Part shown: positions 6,167 through 12,341 of the stretch, piece by piece | Layout of the letters: every line of letters begins with the position of its first letter | Position numbering within the stretch: position 1 is the stretch's first letter | Assembly (NCBI GenBank): GCA_002509325.1 | Contig: DADO01000160.1 | Coordinates: 1-12,341 of the forward strand | Direction: 5' to 3' | DNA length: 12,341 nucleotides | Source of the DNA: Methanosarcina sp. UBA402 | GTDB taxonomy: Archaea > Halobacteriota > Methanosarcinia > Methanosarcinales > Methanosarcinaceae | Notes under the pieces: model-generated | What the model saw: the letters and a program-made list of their open reading frames with translations, nothing else | Told to the model about the DNA's origin: nothing | The model's database searches: none | Position numbers and translations under genes: made by a program

Positions 6167-6252
6167 ACAAAAAACTCCTTACGTTTTAAATCTAAACAAT
6201 CCTGAACTTTGATGAGGAGAATAATATGCAAATATGTAATTGTGTAATATTT

Positions 6253-6283
6253 GAGCCGTTTATAGAACGGGAATGATATAAAG
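6253..6283 (-). promoter_or_regulatory. Candidate promoter of the disulfide reductase gene with adjacent dyad
   Basis: On the minus strand, ACTTTATATCATT (6283-6271) is a TATA-like box about 105 bases before the ATG at 6166. Just downstream, near the expected initiation point, lies the dyad CCGTT-TATAG-AACGG (6256-6270), a possible operator. The TATA match is fair, and the regulatory role of the dyad is inference. Confidence 0.35.
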
Positions 6284-7032
6284 TATTAAAGATTTTCAAG
6301 TTGTACAAAAGTCTTAAAGAAACAACTTAAAGATTTGGATCAACTTCAGTTTATAAACTATATAATTTTTGATTATATACTTAAATTATATGACCTCAGA
6401 TTTATTCGAATTATTTATAGAAATACCTTATCCTGCGGGAATTATTAATTTATGCTATATAACCAGTTTAATCTCATTCACATTATATAAGCAATTTTCC
6501 TAAGCAATTTTCCATTATAATTTTCTCTTGGATTGTCCTTTTGAAACTGGTTTCTCGGTTACGAATTAAGCTCTTAAACTATAAATTAATTGGTAAAACT
6601 CCAGTAATAAGGCAGACTTAATGATGCTAAGGTATCGTAAATTAGACTCTCTGGACAGTCAAACTTGGATTGACAGTCTGAAATTAAGTTACAAAGTTAA
6701 ATCATGGTTAATCAGTTAAATCAGGGCAAATAAAAAAGTTAATATACTAATAAATATAAACTTAATTATATAAATAAACTGTTAAACTCTATCATATAAA
6801 TAAACTCTTGTCGAAAAGTCTGGTTATGAACGTCAATCCATAAATCCAATATAATTGACATGAGAGTTTATCTTTAACAAGTAATAGCTAACGAGAACCA
6901 ACTTAAGAAAACCAACTTAAGAAAACAGAACCTCTGGATCATACTGAAATTATCCGGTTTCTAAAATACTCAATCTATTTTCAATAAATTTGGAAAAGCC
7001 TATGAAATAAAGGTTTTGATTTTGTACAAAAC

Positions 7033-7071
7033 CCCTATATTTTTATTCAATTCAAAAGAAAAAGTATAGGG
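7033..7071. repeat. Inverted repeat (CCCTATA-TTTTT / AAAAA-G-TATAGGG)
   Basis: Arms at 7033-7044 and 7059-7071 pair over 12 positions with one bulged G (7064) around a 14-base loop. The complementary TTTTT/AAAAA makes the stem long but weak near the loop. It sits right behind the palindrome TTTTGTACAAAA (7020-7031) and about 50 bases before the tandem array. It may be a protein-binding dyad or, if transcribed, a hairpin. Confidence 0.5.
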
Positions 7072-7117
7072 ATATGTAAAAGTAACTAATTTGTGATTAA
7101 GCACCTAATCCACAACT

Positions 7118-7270
7118 GAGTAATAAATTAATTGATGAACAACAAATCAATTGATGAGTACAAATCAATTGATCAGTACAAATCAATTGATCAGTACAAA
7201 TCAATTGATCAGTAACAAATCAATTGATGAATAACAAATTAACTGGTAAGTAACAAATTCATTAATGAGT
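7118..7270. repeat. Tandem 18/19-bp array with core ATCAATTGAT (8 units)
   Basis: Unit consensus is ACAAATCAATTGATSAGT. The 10-bp perfect palindrome ATCAATTGAT starts at 7146, 7164, 7182, 7200 and 7219, so spacing is 18, 18, 18, 19. Diverged units flank it at 7127 (ATTAATTGAT), 7238 (ATTAACTGGT) and 7257 (ATTCATTAAT), all at 19-bp steps. The three central units are identical. There is no open frame across it and no unique spacers, so it is not a CRISPR. It ends about 280 bp before the hdrA2 TATA box. Possible roles are a multi-site operator, an iteron-like binding array, or a recent slippage expansion. Confidence 0.85.
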
Positions 7271-7301
7271 TGTCACACGTTAATAAATGATAATCATTAA
7301 A

Positions 7302-7402
7302 AAGTAGCAAGTTCATGTGAAAAGTCATGTGAAAGTAATAAACTTATGTGAAAGCAATAAACTTACGTGAAAGTAATAGACATAAGAAAGTAACAAATTC
7401 AC
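7302..7402. repeat. Second, diverged block of the 19-bp array (YATGTGAAAGTAATAAACTT type)
   Basis: The motif YAYGTGAAA recurs at 7314, 7326, 7345 and 7364, with a decayed copy at 7381 (CATAAGAAAG); the dominant spacing is 19 bp. Units read GTAATAAACTTATGTGAAA and end in AGTAACAAATTCACG, which matches the AGTAACAAATTCATT of the last units of the block at 7118-7270. The two blocks therefore look like one older array that diverged in two directions, separated by about 30 bp containing the small dyad ATGAT-A-ATCAT (near 7288-7298). Confidence 0.65.
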
Positions 7403-7548
7403 GATTCTTAAACGAGAATATTGTTTTCAGTTTAAAAAGTCTTTATTGAGCTGCTGTACCAGACCTAGATTTTCTGTATGGCAAAATGCTCTGGATATAC
7501 GGTTCCGAATCATGGTTCAGAAATTATAACTTTCAAGTTATATGTAAA

Positions 7549-7588
7549 GTATATAAAAGCGATACCGCGAGTGTGATAGCTACATCGC
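7549..7588 (+). promoter_or_regulatory. hdrA2 promoter: TATA box and dyad at the start site
   Basis: GTATATAAAA (7549-7558) is the strongest TATA box in the window. Transcription should begin near 7580, giving a leader of about 65 bases to ATG 7648. Between the box and the expected start lies a 5-bp inverted repeat, GCGAT (7559-7563) and ATCGC (7584-7588). Its position would let a repressor block initiation, but that role is inference. Confidence 0.6.
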
Positions 7589-7647
7589 AACATAATCGTT
7601 AAGATTTAACATTCAACACTAAAGATAGGTATATGGAGTCACCAATT

Positions 7648-10026
7648 ATGCGAATCGGAGTCTATGTTTGCCACTGTGGGCTGAATATTGCGGGAGTAAT
7701 AGATATGTTGGCTCTGCAGGAAATGGCAGCTGAACTGGAAGATGTGGTGCTTGCCCGGGAAGTACAGTTTCTATGTTCCGATTCCGGACAGGAAGGCATC
7801 ATCAAGGATATAAAAGAAAACAAAATCGATAGGGTCGTAGTAGCTGCCTGTTCCCCAAGGTTGCACGAAAAGACCTTCAGGCAGGTGATGGAAAAAGCCG
7901 GGCTTAACCCTTACCTTATGGAAATGGTGAATATAAGGGAACAGTGTTCCTGGGTGCACGCCGATGACCCCCAAATGGCGACCCAGAAAGCTTTTGACCT
8001 TATAAGGATGGGGGTTGCAAAAGCAAAATTCCTCAGGGAACTAAGTGCAACAAGTTCCAGAGCCAGCAGAAATGTCCTTATCATAGGAGGAGGCGTTGCC
8101 GGAATCGAGGCAGCCTTAAATCTTGCAGAAGCAGGTTTTCCGGTCACAATGGTGGAAAGGGAATCCACGATAGGAGGCAAAATGGCCCTTATGAACGAAG
8201 TCTTTCCCACAAACGACTGTTCCATTTGCGTGCTTGCTCCTAAAATGACGGAAGTACAGAACCATCCGAATATTACTCTTTACACTTACTCCGAAATTAC
8301 CGATATTTCCGGATCAGTCGGCAAATTCCATGTAAAAATCAAACGCAAACCCAGATTCATACTTGAAGACAAATGCAAAGGTTGCGTTGACCTCTGCTCA
8401 GAAGTCTGTCCTGTAGAAATCGAAAACCCTATGAATTACGGGGTCGGAAAGACCAGAGCAATATATATGCCAATTCCCCAGTCCGTTCCCCAGGTAGTGC
8501 TCATAGACCCTGACCACTGTGTCGGCTGCGGGCTATGTTTGCAAGCTTGCCCTGCTGATGCTGTGGATTACGAGCAAAAACCTGAAGAAATTGAGTTTGA
8601 AGCCGGAGCGGTCATTGTTTCAACAGGTTACCAGCTTTTTGATGCGTCCAGGAAAAAGGAGTACGGGTTCGGGAAATATCCCGATGTTATAACAAATATG
8701 CAGCTTGAGCGCATGCTTAACTCTGCAGGGCCTACAGGTGGAAGAGTCCTTGTGCCTTCCACAGGCAATCCCCCAAAAAGCGTGGCATTCATCCAGTGTG
8801 TTGGGTCAAGGGATAAAACCGTTGGCAACGAGTACTGCTCAAGGGTTTGTTGCATGGCCGCACTCAAGAATTCCCAGATGATTAAGGAACGCTATCCTGA
8901 TACTGAGATCACAATCCATTACATTGACATCCGGGCAGCAGGAGAAATGTACGAAGAGTATTATACAAGGACGCAGGCTATGGGCGTGGATTTCATCCGG
9001 GGAAAAGTAGCCGAGATTTACGCAGGCGAAGACGGCAGGCCTGTGCTCCGGTATGAAAACACCCTGGAATCGCGGGTCGAAGAAGAGGCCTGTGACCTTG
9101 TTGTGCTTTCAACAGGCTACGAGCCCAGCAAAGCGGCAGAAGGCATAGGCAGGATGCTAAATCTCTCCAGGCGGCCGGATAGGTTCTTTGCGAGCGCCCA
9201 TCCGAAAATGCGTCCAGTAGATGCTCCGGTCAGCGGAGTTTTCCTTGCAGGCTGCGCCTCAGGGCCCAAAGAGATTCAGGTCTCGATCGCCCAGGGAAGT
9301 GCATGCGCATCCAAGGTTATGCAGCTCCTCGGGACAGGAGAACTTGAAGCTGATCCTATGGGAGCTCATGTTGATCCTGAAAAATGCATAGGGTGCAGGA
9401 CCTGTCTTGAGGTCTGTAAATTCGGGAAGATCAAGATTGAGAATAAAAAAGCTGTGGTTGACGAGGTTTCATGTTACGGCTGCGGAGACTGCAGTGCGGC
9501 GTGCCCCGCAGGGGCAATCCAGATGCGGAATTTCGAAAATGAGCAGATTCTTGCCCAGGTTCGGGCTGCAACTGCAAACCGGTCTCAGAGTCCTTTCATT
9601 GTGGCTTTCCTTTGCAACTGGTGCAGTTACGCCTGTGCAGACCTGACCGGAATGTCGAGGCTCCATTACCCGACAAACATCAGAGTTATCCGTACAATGT
9701 GCTCGGCAAGGGTGAACCCGGAATTTGTGCTTGAAGCTTTAAAAGGCGGAGCCGATGGGGTGCTTGTTGCGGGTTGCAGGATGGACGAGTGCCACTACAT
9801 CCACGGGAACTTTGATGCAAAACAGAGGATGGATGTATTAAAGGAAGTTCTAAAGGAAATCGGGCTCGATTCCCGGCGGCTTAGGGCCCTGTGGATCTCG
9901 GCTGCCGAAGGAGAACGTTTCTCAAACACGATTACCGAATTTGTAAAGGAACTTGAGGAAATTGGGCCCATAGGGACCGAGCTCAAGCTTGACGAAAGCG
10001 GGATTGAACTTGAGGAGGTGGCATAA
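7648..10026 (+). CDS. hdrA2: HdrA2: heterodisulfide reductase subunit A with fused MvhD domain
   Basis: A 792-residue flavin- and Fe-S-rich electron-bifurcating subunit of soluble heterodisulfide reductase. In Methanosarcina, HdrA2B2C2 is reported to couple F420H2 oxidation to reduction of CoM-S-S-CoB and ferredoxin. The order is: N-terminal Fe-S domain (CHC at 8-10, C43, C68, C100); FAD Rossmann motif GGGVAGIEAA (147-156); NDCSICVLAPKM (189-200), typical of HdrA; inserted ferredoxin (C243, C246, C250, C254; C291, C294, C297, C301); the atypical HdrA cluster site (C384, C397, C401, C402); C-terminal ferredoxin (C580-C590; C609-C619). The MvhD [2Fe-2S] domain lies at about 650-775 (CNWCSYAC at 656-663, C685, C710, C715). 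MvhD is a separate protein in hydrogenotrophs, and the fusion is the mark of HdrA2. Insert motif 1 is CxxCxxxCxxxCP, one residue longer than usual. ATG 7648 has GGAG 9 bases upstream; the in-frame ATG at 7633 has weaker signals. HdrB and HdrC are not adjacent. Confidence 0.93.
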   Translation: MRIGVYVCHCGLNIAGVIDMLALQEMAAELEDVVLAREVQFLCSDSGQEGIIKDIKENKIDRVVVAACSPRLHEKTFRQVMEKAGLNPYLMEMVNIREQCSWVHADDPQMATQKAFDLIRMGVAKAKFLRELSATSSRASRNVLIIGGGVAGIEAALNLAEAGFPVTMVERESTIGGKMALMNEVFPTNDCSICVLAPKMTEVQNHPNITLYTYSEITDISGSVGKFHVKIKRKPRFILEDKCKGCVDLCSEVCPVEIENPMNYGVGKTRAIYMPIPQSVPQVVLIDPDHCVGCGLCLQACPADAVDYEQKPEEIEFEAGAVIVSTGYQLFDASRKKEYGFGKYPDVITNMQLERMLNSAGPTGGRVLVPSTGNPPKSVAFIQCVGSRDKTVGNEYCSRVCCMAALKNSQMIKERYPDTEITIHYIDIRAAGEMYEEYYTRTQAMGVDFIRGKVAEIYAGEDGRPVLRYENTLESRVEEEACDLVVLSTGYEPSKAAEGIGRMLNLSRRPDRFFASAHPKMRPVDAPVSGVFLAGCASGPKEIQVSIAQGSACASKVMQLLGTGELEADPMGAHVDPEKCIGCRTCLEVCKFGKIKIENKKAVVDEVSCYGCGDCSAACPAGAIQMRNFENEQILAQVRAATANRSQSPFIVAFLCNWCSYACADLTGMSRLHYPTNIRVIRTMCSARVNPEFVLEALKGGADGVLVAGCRMDECHYIHGNFDAKQRMDVLKEVLKEIGLDSRRLRALWISAAEGERFSNTITEFVKELEEIGPIGTELKLDESGIELEEVA
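10012..10020 (+). promoter_or_regulatory. Strong ribosome binding site for the polyferredoxin gene
   Basis: GAGGAGGTG at the 3' end of hdrA2 lies 5 bases before ATG 10026 and nearly fully matches the archaeal anti-Shine-Dalgarno complement. Because the hdrA2 TAA shares its last base with the ATG (TAATG), the two proteins are translationally coupled, which is expected for partners made in fixed ratio. Confidence 0.75.
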
Positions 10027-11486
10027 TGATCGAGGAGCACCCCGAACAGGAAACTCATGTCTGCACAGGCTGCTGCGGGGCCGGAGAAAACGAAGTTATA
10101 GAGGCTAAAGTCAAAGAATTAGAAGCCGAGGAGTTTGAAACCAGGGATCTCGAAGCTGAAAAACCCGAACCTGCGGAGGAGGAAGCCCAGGAAAAGATCA
10201 CGGTTACGACCAGTATGGACCTTCAGGGTTCCCATTTTCTCTATACTCAGGCAACCGAGAAATCCATCAAGACTCTGGATTATGATTACAAGCGCTGTAA
10301 TGGCTGTGGAATCTGTGCAGAAATCTGCCCCACAAAAGCTCTCGAAATGGGACCCCTTCACGAAATTGCAACCGGACTTGACGCGCCTGCGGTGATGATG
10401 GACCTTGAGAAGTGTACCTTCTGCAGGATGTGTTCAAACCTCTGCCCTGTGCATGCTATCACCTTTGAGGCGATGGGAGAGGTTCCTGATGAGAATCAGT
10501 ACCCGAAGTACGATACATATGTGAATATTAACGAGAAGTGTCTCCCCTGTTTGCTCTGTGAGGGAGCCTGCCCTCAGGATGCGATTGAAGTTGAGTTCAC
10601 CTTCCCGAAAAAAGAAGAGATCGCGCCTTTAAAGGAAGGAGCAGAAGGAGAAATCGATATTGACATGGAGAAATGCAATTTTTGCGGGATCTGTGCCCAG
10701 TTCTGTGAGGCTTTTATCCTGCTCGAGCGTGAACCCACACCTGAGAATCCCGTGCCATTCGAGCAGCTCCTTGTGGATGAGGACAAATGCGATTATTGTG
10801 TACTCTGCCAGGACATCTGTCCTGAGGAAGCAATAAAGGTTAAAGGGGAACGCCCTTGCGAGGCTCCGAAGGTTGAGGGGAAAGTTAAGGTAGACGAGCT
10901 TAAATGTACGCAGTGTGCCCGCTGTAAGGCTGTCTGTCCATATGAAGCCGTAGACCTGCAAAAACCCATGGGAGGGGAGCTGAGCCTTATAGAGATAAAC
11001 CTGAAGGAATGCGATCCTCAGGGCTGCCGGGGCTGCTTCAATGTCTGCCCTTCAGAACTCTGGTATGTGCCTACAGCCCCTGACGACCCGCGAAAAATTG
11101 CTTTTGCTGAGGATTTCTGTACTTATTGCGGAGCCTGTGTGAAAGCATGTCATCTGGACGCTATCAAAGTGGAAAGAACTGATGTCTACCATACCGAAAT
11201 TTCTGAAACTCCCTGGGCTGCCCAGTGGAGGGACGCGATTGAGTCCCTGAAGACAGGAGTTAGAAGTGGGGTTGACCGTGCAGTTTTCAGAGAAACTGAG
11301 ACCCTTAAAGCCCAGAAGTTCATGGGTATAGAGCCCCCAGCAGTTGACGAGGAAATGCTTGCAGCCGTGCAGGCAAAGCTTGAGGCTTTAATGCCAGCCC
11401 TCAGGAGTGCTAGAGTCAGAAAACTCTGGGAAACCGATTCCCCAGAAAACGCGGTTGCAGCCGTGAAAAAGAGAATTGAAAGCTGA
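10026..11486 (+). CDS. Polyferredoxin with eight [4Fe-4S] motifs, FwdF-like, partner of HdrA2
   Basis: A 486-residue soluble polyferredoxin. Eight Cys motifs are visible, at C91-C101, C130-C140, C172-C182, C217-C227, C255-C265, C294-C304, C329-C341 and C365-C375, enough for eight [4Fe-4S] clusters in four ferredoxin domains. The number and spacing resemble FwdF/FmdF, the electron-wire subunit of formylmethanofuran dehydrogenase. Three motifs deviate: the fourth lacks the Pro after its last Cys (CEAF), the seventh has a widened start (CDPQGCRGCFNVCP), and the eighth has CH instead of CP. Extra parts are an N-terminal C13-x2-C16-C17 pair site, an acidic Glu-rich linker (about 21-58) and a 100-residue helical C-terminal extension (about 387-486) with no Cys. 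It overlaps hdrA2 by one base, so it probably takes low-potential electrons from HdrA2 and passes them on. Membrane segments are absent. Confidence 0.9.
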   Translation: MIEEHPEQETHVCTGCCGAGENEVIEAKVKELEAEEFETRDLEAEKPEPAEEEAQEKITVTTSMDLQGSHFLYTQATEKSIKTLDYDYKRCNGCGICAEICPTKALEMGPLHEIATGLDAPAVMMDLEKCTFCRMCSNLCPVHAITFEAMGEVPDENQYPKYDTYVNINEKCLPCLLCEGACPQDAIEVEFTFPKKEEIAPLKEGAEGEIDIDMEKCNFCGICAQFCEAFILLEREPTPENPVPFEQLLVDEDKCDYCVLCQDICPEEAIKVKGERPCEAPKVEGKVKVDELKCTQCARCKAVCPYEAVDLQKPMGGELSLIEINLKECDPQGCRGCFNVCPSELWYVPTAPDDPRKIAFAEDFCTYCGACVKACHLDAIKVERTDVYHTEISETPWAAQWRDAIESLKTGVRSGVDRAVFRETETLKAQKFMGIEPPAVDEEMLAAVQAKLEALMPALRSARVRKLWETDSPENAVAAVKKRIES

Positions 11487-11566
11487 GTAGCAAAAAGGCG
11501 GAAGCAAAAAATCAAAGGAAATGTATAATCCAGAGGTTGGGAGCGATATTTTTCATTAGCTGAGCC

Positions 11567-12064
11567 TCAGGACTTATATTTTTCCCTTACAACCATAACA
11601 GGAATTTTTGAATGCCTGAGCACATTTTCTGCAACGCTTCCCAGGAGCAGCCTGTCAAGACCTGTCCTTCCAACAGTGCCCATAACAATAATATCCATTT
11701 TTTCTTCTTCGGCGTACCGGACCAGCTCAGTGGCAGGATGACCTTCGAGCAGGATAGACACCACATTGACTTTTTCCAGCTTTCCGATTCCTTTTACATA
11801 ACTCACGGCTATTTCTCCATCTTTTTTCAGGGCCTCGTGCACTCTTCCCCAGTCAAAATCCATACCCATCGAAGAAAAATACTCCATGGATATTACATAA
11901 ACTGCGTAAACTGTCCCTCCGCTCAACCTGGCAAGTTCTATCCCTTTATTGGCAGCAATCCTTGAGCAGACCGAGCCGTCAGTTGCAATCATTATTTTCT
12001 TAAAAGTAACGTTCCCTATGTAGAATCCCCACTTATTCATCACCTGCAAGCAATATAACGGCAT
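11567..12064 (-). CDS. UspA-family universal stress protein
   Basis: Up to 165 residues; the domain begins at VTFKKIMIATDGS (about 19-31). The ATP-binding signature G-x2-G-x9-G-S is present as GTVGRTGLDRLLLGS, followed by VAENVLRHSKIPVMVV, so this is an ATP-binding type of USP. Such proteins act as cytoplasmic dimers in stress or energy-status responses; the specific role here is unknown. It is convergent with the polyferredoxin gene and has its own upstream region. Start choice is poor. ATG 12064 has no ribosome binding site. ATG 12040 lies directly at the end of AGGTG, too close for normal use, although AGGTGATG is a good anti-Shine-Dalgarno match. Residues before about 19 may not all be translated. 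Confidence 0.88.
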   Translation of the reverse strand: MPLYCLQVMNKWGFYIGNVTFKKIMIATDGSVCSRIAANKGIELARLSGGTVYAVYVISMEYFSSMGMDFDWGRVHEALKKDGEIAVSYVKGIGKLEKVNVVSILLEGHPATELVRYAEEEKMDIIVMGTVGRTGLDRLLLGSVAENVLRHSKIPVMVVREKYKS

Positions 12065-12127
12065 CGGGTTTCAGGATTAAAATTAAACCTGATCCAACAA
12101 TTAGGATAATATTTACACATTCGAACT

Positions 12128-12140
12128 GATATATAGTATC
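12128..12140 (-). promoter_or_regulatory. Candidate TATA box for the UspA gene
   Basis: On the minus strand, GATACTATATATC is a TATA-like, near-palindromic box about 65 bases before ATG 12064. Initiation would fall near 12105, leaving a leader of about 40 bases. Confidence 0.4.
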
Positions 12141-12341
12141 ATTAAACCATTAAGAGTTTAAAGTGTAAATTCAAAAAATGATGCTTAATGTATTTGATTT
12201 CTTATACTTTGAGCACGTACTTCTATGGGAAACTTAAGGTTAATTTTATAAAAAATTCAGAAAAAGTCCACGGTCCAAAGCTAAAATCTACGATGTCCAC
12301 TATCCAATGTAGAATTGTTTGGCGTCGGATAAGAAAAAGCG
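12141..12341. other. Gene-free right edge
   Basis: No gene with convincing coding character is visible up to the window end. The most notable structure is a direct repeat, GTCCACGGTCCA (12266-12277) and GTCCACTATCCA (12295-12306), 29 bp apart. The plus-strand frame that stays open to the edge from about 12250 encodes a short, unremarkable peptide with no ribosome binding site. Confidence 0.45.

Larger units (their letters stand above)
6167..7632. other. 1.47-kb AT-rich gene-free region rich in short repeats
   Basis: No convincing gene is seen on either strand. Apart from the leaders of the two divergent genes, it contains many short direct duplications: TAAGCAATTTTCC twice in tandem (6488-6513), ATATAAATAAACT twice at 26-bp spacing (6768-6780, 6794-6806) and ACCAACTTAAGAAAA as a 14-bp tandem duplication (6897-6925). 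It also contains the palindrome TTTTGTACAAAA (7020-7031), a hairpin (7033-7071) and the long tandem array at 7118-7400. The last 80 bases hold the hdrA2 promoter and leader. An unannotated small RNA cannot be excluded. Confidence 0.6.

Noticed and set aside
5998..6231. Open frame of 77 codons overlapping the disulfide reductase gene on the same strand
   Set aside because: It is a different frame of the same DNA; the CPC/CPC/CHC protein is unmistakable in the other frame.
7118..7402. CRISPR array
   Set aside because: The 18/19-bp units are contiguous and there are no unique spacers of 30 bases or more between them. No cas gene is in the window.
7633..7647. ATG 7633 as the hdrA2 start
   Set aside because: Possible but less likely. 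Only GGT at very short spacing precedes it, whereas ATG 7648 has GGAG 9 bases upstream and begins MRIGVYVCHCG. The difference is five residues.
1..12341. Insertion sequences, transposases, tRNA or rRNA genes
   Set aside because: No transposase-like protein, no terminal inverted repeats with target duplication and no tRNA- or rRNA-like sequence were seen on either strand. The repeats found are local and have no mobile-element genes.

Overview
The window looks like chromosomal DNA of a Methanosarcina-type methanogenic archaeon. The evidence is formylmethanofuran dehydrogenase subunits, an HdrA with a fused MvhD domain (the HdrA2 form known from Methanosarcina), a polyferredoxin, an archaeal ferredoxin:disulfide reductase, a PGF-CTERM surface protein, TATA-type promoters, GGAGGTGA-like ribosome binding sites and long AT-rich intergenic regions. 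Species cannot be assigned from the sequence alone.

Layout. Bases 2-88 probably hold the last 28 codons of a gene entering from the left. After about 450 bp of AT-rich DNA comes a secreted beta-helix/PKD protein with a C-terminal PGF-CTERM anchor (546-1952, +). A class I SAM methyltransferase (2114-2794, +) follows and converges on a small hypothetical gene (2813-3100, -). A compact minus-strand operon reads ferredoxin-like Fe-S protein (5357-4893), fwdB (4882-3638), fwdD (3638-3240). Upstream of it lies a 70-bp repeat that carries hairpins (5548-5720), then a one-subunit ferredoxin:disulfide reductase (6166-5885, -). The next 1.47 kb (6167-7632) has no gene but is rich in short direct duplications, inverted repeats and an 18/19-bp tandem array built on the palindrome ATCAATTGAT. 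A clear TATA box then leads into hdrA2 (7648-10026) and the overlapping polyferredoxin gene (10026-11486). A UspA-family gene (12064-11567, -) and about 280 bp without a gene close the window.

How the genes may work together. Most of the metabolic genes handle low-potential electrons. HdrA2 is the flavin electron-bifurcating subunit of a soluble heterodisulfide reductase. The polyferredoxin encoded directly behind it has eight Cys motifs, like the FwdF subunit that wires Hdr to formylmethanofuran dehydrogenase in hydrogenotrophic methanogens. FwdB/FwdD and the two-part Fe-S protein form a partial CO2-reducing module, and the small disulfide reductase draws on ferredoxin. HdrB/HdrC and FwdA/FwdC are not in the window. 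The most interesting points are this partial Fwd plus HdrA2-polyferredoxin association, a Leu after the metal-binding Cys of FwdB where I recall His in characterised enzymes, and the repeat-dense region upstream of hdrA2.
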